Shown: piece by piece, positions 35,838-44,267 of the stretch
Numbering within the stretch: position 1 is the first letter of the stretch
Layout: each line of letters opens with the position of its first letter
From: Natrinema mahii
GTDB taxonomy: Archaea; Halobacteriota; Halobacteria; Halobacteriales; Natrialbaceae
NCBI GenBank assembly: GCA_000690595.2
Contig: JHUT02000003.1
Span: forward strand, 310,001 to 374,000
DNA: 64,000 nt
Direction of reading: 5' to 3'
Translations under genes and position numbers: made by a program
The notes under the pieces: generated by a model
Told to the model about the DNA's origin: nothing
What the model saw: only the letters and a program-made list of their open reading frames with translations
The model's database searches: none

Positions 35838-35900
35838 ATACCGGTGTACTTACAGCCCCCCGAAGTAAGCCTTCTCAATTCGACCCGATCGGACCGCGCG

Positions 35901-36374
35901 TCAGTCCGGCAGGTACCGAACGCTCAACACGCCCTCGTCCGCGGCACTGCGGACCTCGACGCGGACCGCCTCGAGCCGGGCGGCGCGGGCGATCGTCTCC
36001 TCGTCCGCGAGGATGTCGTCGGCGGCGGCCGCGACCTCGTCGCCGGGGACCCGGAACACGTGGATCTCGCCGGTGCCGGCCCGCTCCTCCTGGACGAGGT
36101 CGCCGATCTCGGCGTCGGCCGCCAACTCCTTTTCGTGCTGTGTGGGCTCGAGGTCGCTGTCGACCAGGTCGATCGAGCGCCGGTCGTCGACCTCGATCAC
36201 TTCCCAGGTGACTTCCATGGGCGGTTCGGGGGCGACGGTCGCCTCGAGGACGTCGTGGACCTCGAGGCCGGGGTTGGACGCGAGGGGGTGTACCTGTGCG
36301 GTCTGGACGTCGCGGACGACCGCCGAGTCGGGCTCGGCGTGAGTCACGACGAACGTGCCGGTTCGTTCGGTCAT
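35901..36374 (-). CDS. Haloarchaeal conserved protein (DUF5812-like)
   Basis: A 157-residue acidic protein, MTERTGTFVVTHAEPDSAVV onward, with strand-rich segments and a middle HPLASNPGLEVHDVLEATV. It resembles a haloarchaeal family that I recall as DUF5812, of unknown function. The upstream open frame on the minus strand reaches 37754 but is only antisense shadow of the neighbouring gene. It is divergent from the ribose-bisphosphate isomerase gene. Confidence 0.65.
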   Translation of the reverse strand: MTERTGTFVVTHAEPDSAVVRDVQTAQVHPLASNPGLEVHDVLEATVAPEPPMEVTWEVIEVDDRRSIDLVDSDLEPTQHEKELAADAEIGDLVQEERAGTGEIHVFRVPGDEVAAAADDILADEETIARAARLEAVRVEVRSAADEGVLSVRYLPD

Positions 36375-36506
36375 GGGCGCTCGTAGCCGGCGGATCGGTT
36401 TCGGGGTTTCGGCTTTCGATCGCCGTTCGGCGGGGCGCGAAGTCGATCGGGGCGGGGCTGCGGAACCGACGGCAGTCTTTTCAGCACCGTCGTGTAACCA
36501 ATTCGC

Positions 36507-37514
36507 ATGGTCGATGCCGAACCGGCGGTCGTGCCGGCCGTCGAATCCACCGCCGACGCCATCGCCGCGATGGAGATCCGCGGGGCGGCGACGATCGCCG
36601 ACGCGGCCGCGGCGGCGCTGGCGACTCAGGCCGAGGGGAGTCCGGCCGAGACGCCGGCGGCGTTTCGCCGCGGGCTCCGGGCCGCCGCCCGAACCCTCTA
36701 CGAGACCCGGCCGACCGCGGTCAGTCTGCCGAACGCGCTCCGATACGTGCTTCGGGGCGTCGACGGCGACACCGTCGCCGAGCTGCGGGCGTCGACGATC
36801 GACCGCGCCGCGTCCTTCCGGCGCGACCTCGAACACGCCCGGGAGACCCTCGGCGGGATCGGTGCCAACCGGTTGCGGGACGGCGACGTCGTCCTGACCC
36901 ACTGCCACTCGACGGACGCGCTGGCTTGTGTGGAGGCCGCCCTCGAGGACGGGACGGCCCTCGAGGCGATCGTCAAGGAGACGCGGCCCCGCAAACAGGG
37001 TCACATCACCGCCGCCCAACTGCGCGAGTGGGGGGTGCCGGTGACGCTGATCGTCGACGGCGCGGCCCGGCGGTATCTGGACGCGGCCGACCACGTGCTG
37101 GTCGGGGCCGACAGCATCGCGGCCGACGGCAGCGTGATCAACAAGATCGGGACCAGCGGGCTGGCCGTCGTCGCTCGAGAGCGCGGCGTACCGGTGATGG
37201 TCGCGGCCCAGACGATCAAACTGCATCCGGACACGCTGACGGGCCAGACCGTCGCGATCGAGACCCGCGACGAGCGCGAAGTGCTGTCGGACGAGGAGCG
37301 GGCGTCGATCCGCTCGAGCGACGCGCCGGACGGGCCGGCCGGCGACCCCGGGGGCGAGGACGGACTGACCGTCGAGAACCCGGCGTTCGACGTGACGCCG
37401 CCGCGGTACGTCGACGCGATCGTCACCGAGCGCGGCCAGTTCCCGCCCGAGAGCATCGTGACGCTCATGCGAGAGCTGTTCGGCGACACGACCGACGAGC
37501 CCTGGGCGGAGTGA
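36507..37514 (+). CDS. Ribose-1,5-bisphosphate isomerase
   Basis: A 335-residue member of the eIF2B-alpha/MtnA superfamily. The archaeal R15P isomerase turns ribose 1,5-bisphosphate into ribulose 1,5-bisphosphate. C133 (in THCHSTD) and D202 (in VGADSIAADGS) fall at the residues known to be catalytic in the Thermococcus enzyme, and GTSGLAVVA and AAQTIKL are typical. A PfkB kinase and a nucleoside phosphorylase follow within 4 kb on the same strand, which fits a nucleoside degradation route. No Rubisco gene is seen in the window. MtnA (methylthioribose-1-phosphate isomerase) is the main alternative within the superfamily. Confidence 0.85.
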   Translation: MVDAEPAVVPAVESTADAIAAMEIRGAATIADAAAAALATQAEGSPAETPAAFRRGLRAAARTLYETRPTAVSLPNALRYVLRGVDGDTVAELRASTIDRAASFRRDLEHARETLGGIGANRLRDGDVVLTHCHSTDALACVEAALEDGTALEAIVKETRPRKQGHITAAQLREWGVPVTLIVDGAARRYLDAADHVLVGADSIAADGSVINKIGTSGLAVVARERGVPVMVAAQTIKLHPDTLTGQTVAIETRDEREVLSDEERASIRSSDAPDGPAGDPGGEDGLTVENPAFDVTPPRYVDAIVTERGQFPPESIVTLMRELFGDTTDEPWAE

Positions 37515-37713
37515 CCGACGGCTCGCCGACGGTCGGATCGTCGACGCTGGCTCTCGAGATCTCACCTCCGGTCGGTCGGTCGAGACGCCGATTCTCGGAC
37601 GCCTGGTGATCCGAACCGCGTTTCGGGACGATGTGGTCGCGGCCAAAACCTTCAACACTGTGAACCGTCCGCAATCGGAAAGTGTTAGTCGCTGGTGGCA
37701 GCCAGTGTCCCGT

Positions 37714-38535
37714 ATGGTGTTACCCGAGGGGTTCGTCGTTCCGCCGTGGTACATGGTGGTGCCTGCCGTGGTGATTCTCGGGGGTGTGATCGCGCTGCTG
37801 TGGGCGGTCGAACCGCCCGTGACCGACCGGACCGTGCTGGCCTTTGCCCCGTGGATGATGTTCGGCGCGACGTTGCACGTCCTCTACAAGATGGGCGCGT
37901 TCCCGCCGACCATCGAGCCCCTGTTTACCGCGCCGATGGTCTACGTCGTGACGGCGATCATCGCGGGACTTGCCTGGGTCGTCGGCGTCTTCCTCCACGT
38001 CGGCGGCCTCCAGCCGACGATCCCACGGTTCGTCGGCGTCGCCGGGACGGCCTTTTTCACCGTCTTCACGATGTTCGCGCTCTTCCGGAGCATCCAGATG
38101 GGGACGCTCGACCCGTTCTGGCCGGTCATCACGGTCGTCGTCGCCGGTATCGTCACCGCCGTCGCCTGGCTCGGCTTGAGTCTCTGGTTTACCGATGTCG
38201 CGGCGACCACGGGTACGACCGGCGCGCTCGTCGTCTTCGCGCACACGTTAGACGGCGTCACGACCGCCGTCGGCTACGATGTCCTCGGGGCCGGCGAGAA
38301 CGTCCCGCTGTCGCTGCTGTTGCTCGAGGCGGGGGAGGCGCTGCCGACCGCGGAGTACGTCGGTGCCGGCTGGCTGTTCGTGCTGGTCAAGGTCGCGCTC
38401 GCTTTGGTCATCGTCGGGCTGTTCCGCGAGTACGTCGCGGACCGGCCACAGCAAGGCCGGACGATACTCGCCCTCGTCGCCGCGGTCGGGCTCGGTCCGG
38501 CCGTTCACAACGTCTTGTTGTTCACCGTGATGTGA
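37714..38535 (+). CDS. DUF63-family membrane protein
   Basis: A 273-residue protein with about eight hydrophobic segments and the DUF63 landmarks: WMMFGATLHVLYKMGAFP near residue 48 and the conserved VFAHTLDGVTTAVGYD. DUF63 is a conserved archaeal membrane family of unknown activity. ATG 37714 begins the conserved part; the open frame continues upstream to 37606 but is non-coding in character. It lies between the isomerase and kinase genes without a known link to the pathway. Confidence 0.82.
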   Translation: MVLPEGFVVPPWYMVVPAVVILGGVIALLWAVEPPVTDRTVLAFAPWMMFGATLHVLYKMGAFPPTIEPLFTAPMVYVVTAIIAGLAWVVGVFLHVGGLQPTIPRFVGVAGTAFFTVFTMFALFRSIQMGTLDPFWPVITVVVAGIVTAVAWLGLSLWFTDVAATTGTTGALVVFAHTLDGVTTAVGYDVLGAGENVPLSLLLLEAGEALPTAEYVGAGWLFVLVKVALALVIVGLFREYVADRPQQGRTILALVAAVGLGPAVHNVLLFTVM

Positions 38536-38633
38536 CCGCGGGCCGGTTTCCCCGCGTCGTTCGCGTCTGCCTCAGCGTCTGCCACCGAAACCTAGGTTTT
38601 TGCCGGCCGGTCCCGTCCTCTTCCTATCGGCGA

Positions 38634-39518
38634 ATGGATTCGACCACCGTACTCGCGGCCGGCCACGTCAACTGGGACGTGACTCTCCGTGTCGACAGGC
38701 TGCCGGAGAGCGACGGTGAGGCGGCGATCCGCTCGCAACGCCAGTCGGGCGGCGGCAGTGCGGCCAACGTCGCTGCGGCGCTGGCCGACCTCGGCGTCGA
38801 GGTCGGTCTGATCGGCAGCGTCGGCGACGACGACAACGGCCTGCTCGCCCGCCGCGAACTCGAGGCCGCCGGCGTCTCCCTCGCAGGGGTCCGCGTCGTC
38901 GAGGACGCCGCGACGGCGGTGAAGTACCTGCTGGTCGACGACGACGGCGACGTCGCGATCCTCGGCAACGACGGCGTCAACGAGGCCGTCGAGCCGGCGG
39001 CCCTCGAGCCGTCGCGGATCCGGGCGGCCGATCACGTCCATCTCACGGGACAGCGACCGGCGACGGCCGCCGCGATCGCCCGAATCGCCAGCGAGGCTGG
39101 CGTGAGTGTCAGCTTCGATCCCGGCCGGCGACTCGCCGACCGCGAGTACGGCGAGCCGCTCGCGCTCGCCGACGTCGTCTTCGTGACCGACCGGGAGGCC
39201 GCCGCCCTGTTCGACGGCGACCCCGACGGGGCCGCCGACGACCGGATCGTCGTCGTCACCTGCGGGGCCGACGGCGCGGAAGCGTACGCGCCGTCGGAAA
39301 CCGTCGTTCACGCGGGGTTCGACATCGATCCTGTCGACACCGCCGGTGCGGGCGACGCCTTCGCCGCCGGCTTCCTCGCGAGTTGGCTCGCGGACCGCGA
39401 CCTCGAGCGGGCGCTTGCGACCGGCAACGCCTGCGGGGCCGTGACCGCGAGCCGCGAGGGGGCCCGGAGCGCACCGACCGGCGGGGAACTCGAGGCGCTC
39501 CTCGAGCGCTGCCACTGA
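38634..39518 (+). CDS. PfkB-family kinase, probable ribose-1-phosphate kinase
   Basis: A 294-residue ribokinase-fold protein. It opens with the substrate side GHVNWDVTLRVDRLP and the GGGSAANVAAALADLG region, and ends with the PfkB signature DTAGAGDAFAAGF carrying the catalytic base aspartate and anion hole. PfkB kinases phosphorylate sugars or nucleosides. Location between R15P isomerase and a nucleoside phosphorylase supports ribose-1-phosphate as substrate, giving ribose 1,5-bisphosphate; this is inference from context and from the pathway known in halophilic archaea. Other sugars or nucleosides are possible. Confidence 0.8.
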   Translation: MDSTTVLAAGHVNWDVTLRVDRLPESDGEAAIRSQRQSGGGSAANVAAALADLGVEVGLIGSVGDDDNGLLARRELEAAGVSLAGVRVVEDAATAVKYLLVDDDGDVAILGNDGVNEAVEPAALEPSRIRAADHVHLTGQRPATAAAIARIASEAGVSVSFDPGRRLADREYGEPLALADVVFVTDREAAALFDGDPDGAADDRIVVVTCGADGAEAYAPSETVVHAGFDIDPVDTAGAGDAFAAGFLASWLADRDLERALATGNACGAVTASREGARSAPTGGELEALLERCH

Positions 39519-39652
39519 AACGGCGGTCCGGTCCGCCGTGTCCCCGCTACGTCGCCGCCGTGTGGTTCTCACCCGGTGTCGTCTGACGGTAGGTATATGG
39601 GCCGGGCCGTTGGCCACTCGACTGAACAGTCACGATCCCGTGACTGAGAGAC

Positions 39653-39955
39653 ATGACGGAAGGAAGGGTAACCGAGTCCAACGGATGCGGCCTCAGACGG
39701 CGCATCCAATACGACCGAGACGCCGACGAACCGCCGAGTATCGCCGCTGCGACCGCCCTGGCCCGCTATCACGGTAACGAGGTCACGGCGGCCGGCACGC
39801 AGCTGTACGACTACGTCGACCCCGACGCGCTCGACGAACTGTTCGCCGACACCAATCGCGGCGACGCTCGAGCGACGGGGATCGTCGAGTTCGAGGCCGA
39901 CGGGGCGATGGTCACGATTCGGCCCGATCGCGTCGAGGTGCGTCCGACGGACTGA
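39653..39955 (+). CDS. HalOD1 output-domain protein
   Basis: A 100-residue protein. From about residue 27 it matches the haloarchaeal output domain HalOD1: PPSIAAATALARYHGNEV, LYDYVDPDALDELF and a final strand pair GIVEFEADGAMVTI. Such domains usually terminate signalling proteins or stand alone as small regulators. The first 25 residues look non-conserved. It is between the kinase and phosphorylase genes on the same strand. Confidence 0.75.
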   Translation: MTEGRVTESNGCGLRRRIQYDRDADEPPSIAAATALARYHGNEVTAAGTQLYDYVDPDALDELFADTNRGDARATGIVEFEADGAMVTIRPDRVEVRPTD

Positions 39956-40149
39956 GACGGGCCGTCGTCACTGTGTCTCGCCGCGCCGACACGGCGGGTT
40001 GCGGGGACGCCGGCACTGACTGACAGTCGTCCGGACGAGACGCCGTCGGACGCGGGGACTGGGGTGGCGTCGAGGGTCGCCGAGCCGAATCGGTCGCGTC
40101 TCGACCCTTCCTCGAACCTTTTTTCTCGCCGCCCACGGAACGCGAGGGT

Positions 40150-40878
40150 ATGGCGACGCAGCCACACCTGCTGGTCGACGACGGCGACCTGACGGACATC
40201 GCATTGCTCCCGGGCGATCCCGGCCGGGTCGATCGCATCGCCGACCACTGCGACGAGTCGGAGACGATCGCGCGCAATCGCGAGTACAAGGTCGTCAACG
40301 CCACCTACGAGGGGCGGGAGCTGACGATCTGTTCGACGGGGATCGGCTGTCCCTCCGCGGCGATCGCGATCGAAGAGATGGCCAACGTCGGCGTCGAGAC
40401 GTTCCTCCGGGTCGGGACGACCGGGGCACTCCAGTCGGGGATCGAAATCGGCGACATGATCGTCGCGACCGGCGCGGCGAAAAACGAGGGGACGAGCAAA
40501 CGGTACGAGGCCGTCGAGTACCCCGCGGTACCCGATTACGACGCGCTGTCGGCGCTGGTGGACTCGGCCGAAGCCAACAATGAGGACGTTCACGTCGGCC
40601 CGATCGCCTCCGACGACGCCTACTACGCCGAGACCGACGACGCCGTCGACGACTGGGAGGCCGCCGGCCTGCTCGCCGTCGAGATGGAGGCCGCCGCCGT
40701 CTTCTCGCTGGCCCGCCGCAAGGGGCTGGCCGCCGGCGCGATCTGTACCGTCGACGGCAACCTCGTCGAGGGCACCCAGAAGGGCACCGACACCGAGGAC
40801 GACGAACTCCCGGACAAGGCCAAGAACAACGTCGGCCGCGCGATCGATATCGCGCTCGAGGCCGCAACCGAACTGTAA
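40150..40878 (+). CDS. Nucleoside phosphorylase (PNP/UDP family 1)
   Basis: A 242-residue enzyme that splits a nucleoside with phosphate into a base and ribose 1-phosphate. It shows IALLPGDPGRVDRIADHCD at the phosphate side, STGIGCPSAAIAIEEM, VGTTGALQ and the ribose-binding motif AVEMEAAAVFSLARR. The sequence looks uridine-phosphorylase-like, but base preference cannot be read; in the haloarchaeal pentose bisphosphate route guanosine is the known substrate. It would supply ribose 1-phosphate to the kinase at 38634. It is convergent with the tandem Usp gene. Confidence 0.85.
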   Translation: MATQPHLLVDDGDLTDIALLPGDPGRVDRIADHCDESETIARNREYKVVNATYEGRELTICSTGIGCPSAAIAIEEMANVGVETFLRVGTTGALQSGIEIGDMIVATGAAKNEGTSKRYEAVEYPAVPDYDALSALVDSAEANNEDVHVGPIASDDAYYAETDDAVDDWEAAGLLAVEMEAAAVFSLARRKGLAAGAICTVDGNLVEGTQKGTDTEDDELPDKAKNNVGRAIDIALEAATEL

Positions 40879-40892
40879 CGGCCGCGACGACG

Positions 40893-41780
40893 CTACTCTT
40901 CGTCGCTCGAGCGACCGAACAGCCGCTCGCGAAGCGATCGCTCGGTCGGGCGCTCGGCCAGCAGCACGGAACACTCGAGGTCGTCGACGACGTCGAAGAC
41001 GAGCGAGCCACGGACGAGCCGCGAGAGCAGGCCGCGTTCGGTCGCGCCGAGGATGACCAGCGTTTCGTCGGCGGCCTCGCGGACGATCGCACCCTCGACG
41101 TCGCCAGACGCGTCGACGGTGAGGGCGGCGTTGCCGAGGTCGTGGTCGGCGGCCCACTCGGTGAGGAACCGTTCGCCGGCCTCGCGCTTGCTCTCGTCGT
41201 CGACGACGTGGAGCAGGTCGATCGAGGCTCCCGTCGCCGAACGCAGCGTCCGCGCGACCTCCGCGCCGAGATCGGAGTCGGGCCCGCCGGCGGTCGGCAG
41301 GAGGATCCGACTGGGATCGTACTCGCGGTCTTTCAGCACGAGGAAGTCACACGGGAGATCGCTGGCGAGTTCGTCGAGGGGTTGTTCGGCGCGGCCCGCC
41401 GCCCACGGTCGGTCGCCGCCCCAGCCCATGACGACCTGATCGGCGTCGTGGGTCCGTGCGGCGTCGAAGACCTCTTCGAAGGACCGATGCGAGACGATCG
41501 TCGTCGTCTCGAGCGGCGCGTCGTACGCCGCGGCGTGGTCGCGGGCCCGCTCGAGCAGTTTTTCCGAGTCGGCGTCGATCCGCTCGAGTCGCTCGGCACC
41601 GCGGTCCAGCGGCGTCTGGTCGGGAACCTGGACGATGTGGACCGCGTGGACGACGCCGTCGCGTTCGGCCGCGAGCGTGCTGGCCAGTTCGATCAGGTGT
41701 TGCTCCGTGCGGGGGTTGGCCAGCGGGACCAGCACGCGGTACTCGCTCGAGCCGTCGGGTTCGGCCGTTGACCCGGTCAT
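40893..41780 (-). CDS. Tandem universal stress protein
   Basis: A 295-residue protein made of two Usp-like halves. The first (about 13-150) has EYRVLVPLANPRTEQHLIEL and DADQVVMGWGG; the second (about 155-275) has SRILLPTAGGPDSDLGAEV and LVILGATERGLLSRLVRGS, which keeps the ATP-binding loop pattern. In the first half that loop is altered (GWGGDRPWAAGRAEQ), so nucleotide binding may be limited to the second. Such tandem proteins are often linked to amino-acid or cation transporters, but none is next to it. Confidence 0.8.
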   Translation of the reverse strand: MTGSTAEPDGSSEYRVLVPLANPRTEQHLIELASTLAAERDGVVHAVHIVQVPDQTPLDRGAERLERIDADSEKLLERARDHAAAYDAPLETTTIVSHRSFEEVFDAARTHDADQVVMGWGGDRPWAAGRAEQPLDELASDLPCDFLVLKDREYDPSRILLPTAGGPDSDLGAEVARTLRSATGASIDLLHVVDDESKREAGERFLTEWAADHDLGNAALTVDASGDVEGAIVREAADETLVILGATERGLLSRLVRGSLVFDVVDDLECSVLLAERPTERSLRERLFGRSSDEE

Positions 41781-41822
41781 TCGGCCGTCTCTATGCTCGA
41801 GACGACAAAAAGAACGAGGGCG

Positions 41823-42629
41823 TTACTCGGCAGTCAAGCGTTCCGCCAGCGTCGTCGTCCGATCGGTCAGCGTTTCCGTCGTCGTCGAGGCCGCCTGCAG
41901 GCGGTCGTTGATCGTCGCGAACAGCCGATCGAACGCGAGGGTCCCGTCGTCGGCCTCCCAGTCGGCCGTCTCGCGGACCGCGAGCCCGCAGGTGTCACAG
42001 CTCGGCCCCGACTCGAGGGCGTCGAAACAGCCGTGACAGCGATCGAGGCCGGTCGCGACGGTTTCGCTCAGCGCCACGACCTCGCGAAGCGCCGACTGGA
42101 GGTCGGTCGCGGTCTCGGAAAACGCCTCGAGTGCGTCCGCGGCCGCCGGCTCGTCGGCGTCGTAGTCGAGCGCGGCCAGTCGCTCGAGGCGGGCGTCGAC
42201 GACGGCGATCGCGAGCAACACGTCGCGTCGGTGTCGCCGGTACTGTGCGATCGATTCCTCGAGGGCGGCGTCCTCGCCCTCGTCGTCGAGTGCGGTCTCG
42301 AGGTCGCCGGGGAGGGCGGTCGCCACGGAGGCGAACGAGGCGACCGTCGAGATCGTCTCCCCCTGGATGCGGGTCGTCTCGCGGACGTAGTGAAACAGCT
42401 CCTCGGCGCCGGTCGGCGTCGCGGACGGCGAGTCCGACAGCGTCCCGAAACAATCCGCACAGACGGTTACGAGCGCGCTCTCGTGGACCTCCCCCTCGAG
42501 CGCCACGTCGCCGACGGGGTAGGCACGGAGCGCCTCGGCGTCGTCACCGACGGTCCCGCAGTGTCGACAGGTCCGCGCGTCGCGGTCGAAGACGGCCTCC
42601 CGATCGGCGTGCCAGTCGCGTGCAGTCAC
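41823..42629 (-). CDS. HNH-like zinc-finger protein
   Basis: A 268-residue protein starting at GTG 42629. The N terminus resembles an HNH nuclease: WHADREAVFDRDARTCRHCG followed by a second knuckle VTVCADC. The two histidines expected between them are replaced (LRAYPVGD), so nuclease activity is doubtful. The middle is a long helical region, residues about 90-215, and a second zinc ribbon RCHGCFDALESGPSCDTCG lies near residues 215-235. The longer open frame toward 43259 is the antisense shadow of the next gene. Function unknown. Confidence 0.6.
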   Translation of the reverse strand: MTARDWHADREAVFDRDARTCRHCGTVGDDAEALRAYPVGDVALEGEVHESALVTVCADCFGTLSDSPSATPTGAEELFHYVRETTRIQGETISTVASFASVATALPGDLETALDDEGEDAALEESIAQYRRHRRDVLLAIAVVDARLERLAALDYDADEPAAADALEAFSETATDLQSALREVVALSETVATGLDRCHGCFDALESGPSCDTCGLAVRETADWEADDGTLAFDRLFATINDRLQAASTTTETLTDRTTTLAERLTAE

Positions 42630-42737
42630 GAGCGAGCGAAGGAAGGGCGGCGACAAAAACGCACCGACAGGGCGTCCGGCCGAATCGGCCCGGCGCGCGT
42701 GGGAAACACTAACCCGTCGCCTCCCGTACACGTCGGT

Positions 42738-43379
42738 ATGGTCGATTCCGACGAGACCGACGACGGGTTCGCACTCGAGCGCGCACACGACCGGACGGCG
42801 CTGGCGGCGGTCTTTCGCGAGTTCGCGACCGCGTTCGAGTCCGGCCGCCCGGTCCGGCTGAACGGCGAGGAACGCAGCGTCAGGGTCGCCGTCCCCGAAC
42901 GGGTCGTCGCGGCGTTCGAGGCCGCCGACGAGCCCCCGGTCGGCGAGTTCGAAATCGAACTCGAGTGGGACGACCCGGACGGCTCGAGCGTCCAGGTCAC
43001 CGATCGCGTCGCCGACGCCGCCGAGGGCGACGATCGTGAGGGGGAGACCGCGACCGACGTCGACCCCGCGGCGGCGGTGATGCCCCTCGAGGGGCTCGCC
43101 GGCGACGGCTCGACGGGGGACGGCGGGACGGACGAGACGCCGGTAACGGCCGCGGGGGCCGACACGGACGATGCCGAGGAGACGAGCGAGACCGGCCGGA
43201 CGAGCCGGTTCGAGGTCTACGAGGACAGGGGCGGTGAGTGGCGCTGGCGGCTCGTCCACTGGAACGGCAACATCGTCGCCGACAGCGGCGAGGGGTACGC
43301 CTCGCGGTCCAACGCCGAGCGCGCGGCCAGAAGCGTGATGCGAATCGCGCCGAACGCGACGATCGAACGCCTCGAGTGA
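42738..43379 (+). CDS. Amphi-Trp plus DUF1508/YegP-like fusion (HVO_2922 type)
   Basis: A 213-residue protein. The N-terminal 85 residues resemble an amphi-Trp domain (LAAVFREFATAFESGRPVRL, ending FEIELEWDDP). A disordered acidic linker covers about 95-150. The last 58 residues form a YegP/DUF1508 domain: SRFEVYEDRGGEWRWRLVHW, NGNIVADSGEGYASR and the closing SNAERAARSVMRIAPNA. Single YegP-like domains are known as HVO_2922 in Haloferax. Both parts are of unknown biochemical role; the fusion is seen directly in one frame. Confidence 0.75.
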   Translation: MVDSDETDDGFALERAHDRTALAAVFREFATAFESGRPVRLNGEERSVRVAVPERVVAAFEAADEPPVGEFEIELEWDDPDGSSVQVTDRVADAAEGDDREGETATDVDPAAAVMPLEGLAGDGSTGDGGTDETPVTAAGADTDDAEETSETGRTSRFEVYEDRGGEWRWRLVHWNGNIVADSGEGYASRSNAERAARSVMRIAPNATIERLE

Positions 43380-43418
43380 GCGGGCCAGACCGCCGGCCGA
43401 CTCGAGCGTCGACCCTGG

Positions 43419-44156
43419 CTACCGCCGGACCTCGTCGGCCTCGAGATCGACGTCCAACTCGGCGGAGTGGTCGACCCGTTCGTATTCGAGCGAGGGGGCA
43501 GCGTCGGCCGGGACCGCGTTGTACTCGCGGAGGAACGCCACGATGCCGCGGCGGCCGCCGAAGTCGCCGCGGTATCGCCGGAAGAGTCGGGGGACCGTCG
43601 CCGCCTCGGTCGCTCGGTCGTAGCTGACGTTTTCCTCTAAGAACCACTCGATGGCGATGTCGAGTTCCTCGTCGACGTCCCGGGGCGAGTAGACCGCGAT
43701 CGGCGGACAGTGGTCGGTCGCGTGACTGATCGCGAAGTGGATCCGGGGATCGCAGTCGCCGAGGCGAAACTGCCGTTCGAACCTCGAGGGAAACGGGCGC
43801 GGGAGATACCCCATCCCCCACGGCAGCTTCGAACTCCGGAGCAGCCCGTGTTCGATGTCGTTGAGGCTCAGCCAGACGCCGCCGACGGGGACCCGATCGC
43901 GGGCGAAGAACTTCCAACTCTCGAGCAGCCCGCCCTCGTGGAGGTCCGGTGCTTCCGACTCCAGCAGGAGCTGGGCGTAGGCGTTGTAACAGTTGAGCCA
44001 GAAGGCGAGTTTCCCCTCGCGGCTGGACAGCGCCCGCTCCAACCGCGACCGATCGATCGTCGCGAGGTGGTCTCGCAACGGCTCGGCGTCGCCCTCGGTC
44101 TTGACCGTATACAGGAGATCGGCCGAGAGGGAAAGGGGATCGAGCTGAGTCGACAT
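43419..44156 (-). CDS. DUF547-domain protein
   Basis: A 245-residue protein with the DUF547 hallmark KLAFWLNCYNAYAQLLL near residues 48-64, then VWLSLNDIEHGLLR and DPRIHFAISHATDHCPPI, where the cysteine, histidine and asparagine pattern suggests a papain-like or transglutaminase-like enzyme family. No signal peptide is present. No function is established for haloarchaeal members. It is divergent from the AI-2E transporter gene. Confidence 0.85.
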   Translation of the reverse strand: MSTQLDPLSLSADLLYTVKTEGDAEPLRDHLATIDRSRLERALSSREGKLAFWLNCYNAYAQLLLESEAPDLHEGGLLESWKFFARDRVPVGGVWLSLNDIEHGLLRSSKLPWGMGYLPRPFPSRFERQFRLGDCDPRIHFAISHATDHCPPIAVYSPRDVDEELDIAIEWFLEENVSYDRATEAATVPRLFRRYRGDFGGRRGIVAFLREYNAVPADAAPSLEYERVDHSAELDVDLEADEVRR

Positions 44157-44267
44157 TCGCCTAGGAATAGGCGTACCAGCCTCTTGAAGCCGTGTGACGC
44201 CTTGCTACGACAGTCCGGAGTGACGATACGTTCATGCCGTGGTTTTATGCCAACGAGCGGGGAAATA

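Noticed and set aside
35901-37754. 617-codon minus-strand protein
   Set aside because: Only the last 157 codons match a haloarchaeal protein; the rest is antisense to the R15P isomerase gene.
37695-38633. N-terminal extension of the PfkB kinase
   Set aside because: The extension is out-of-frame sequence of the DUF63 gene; the kinase fold starts at ATG 38634.
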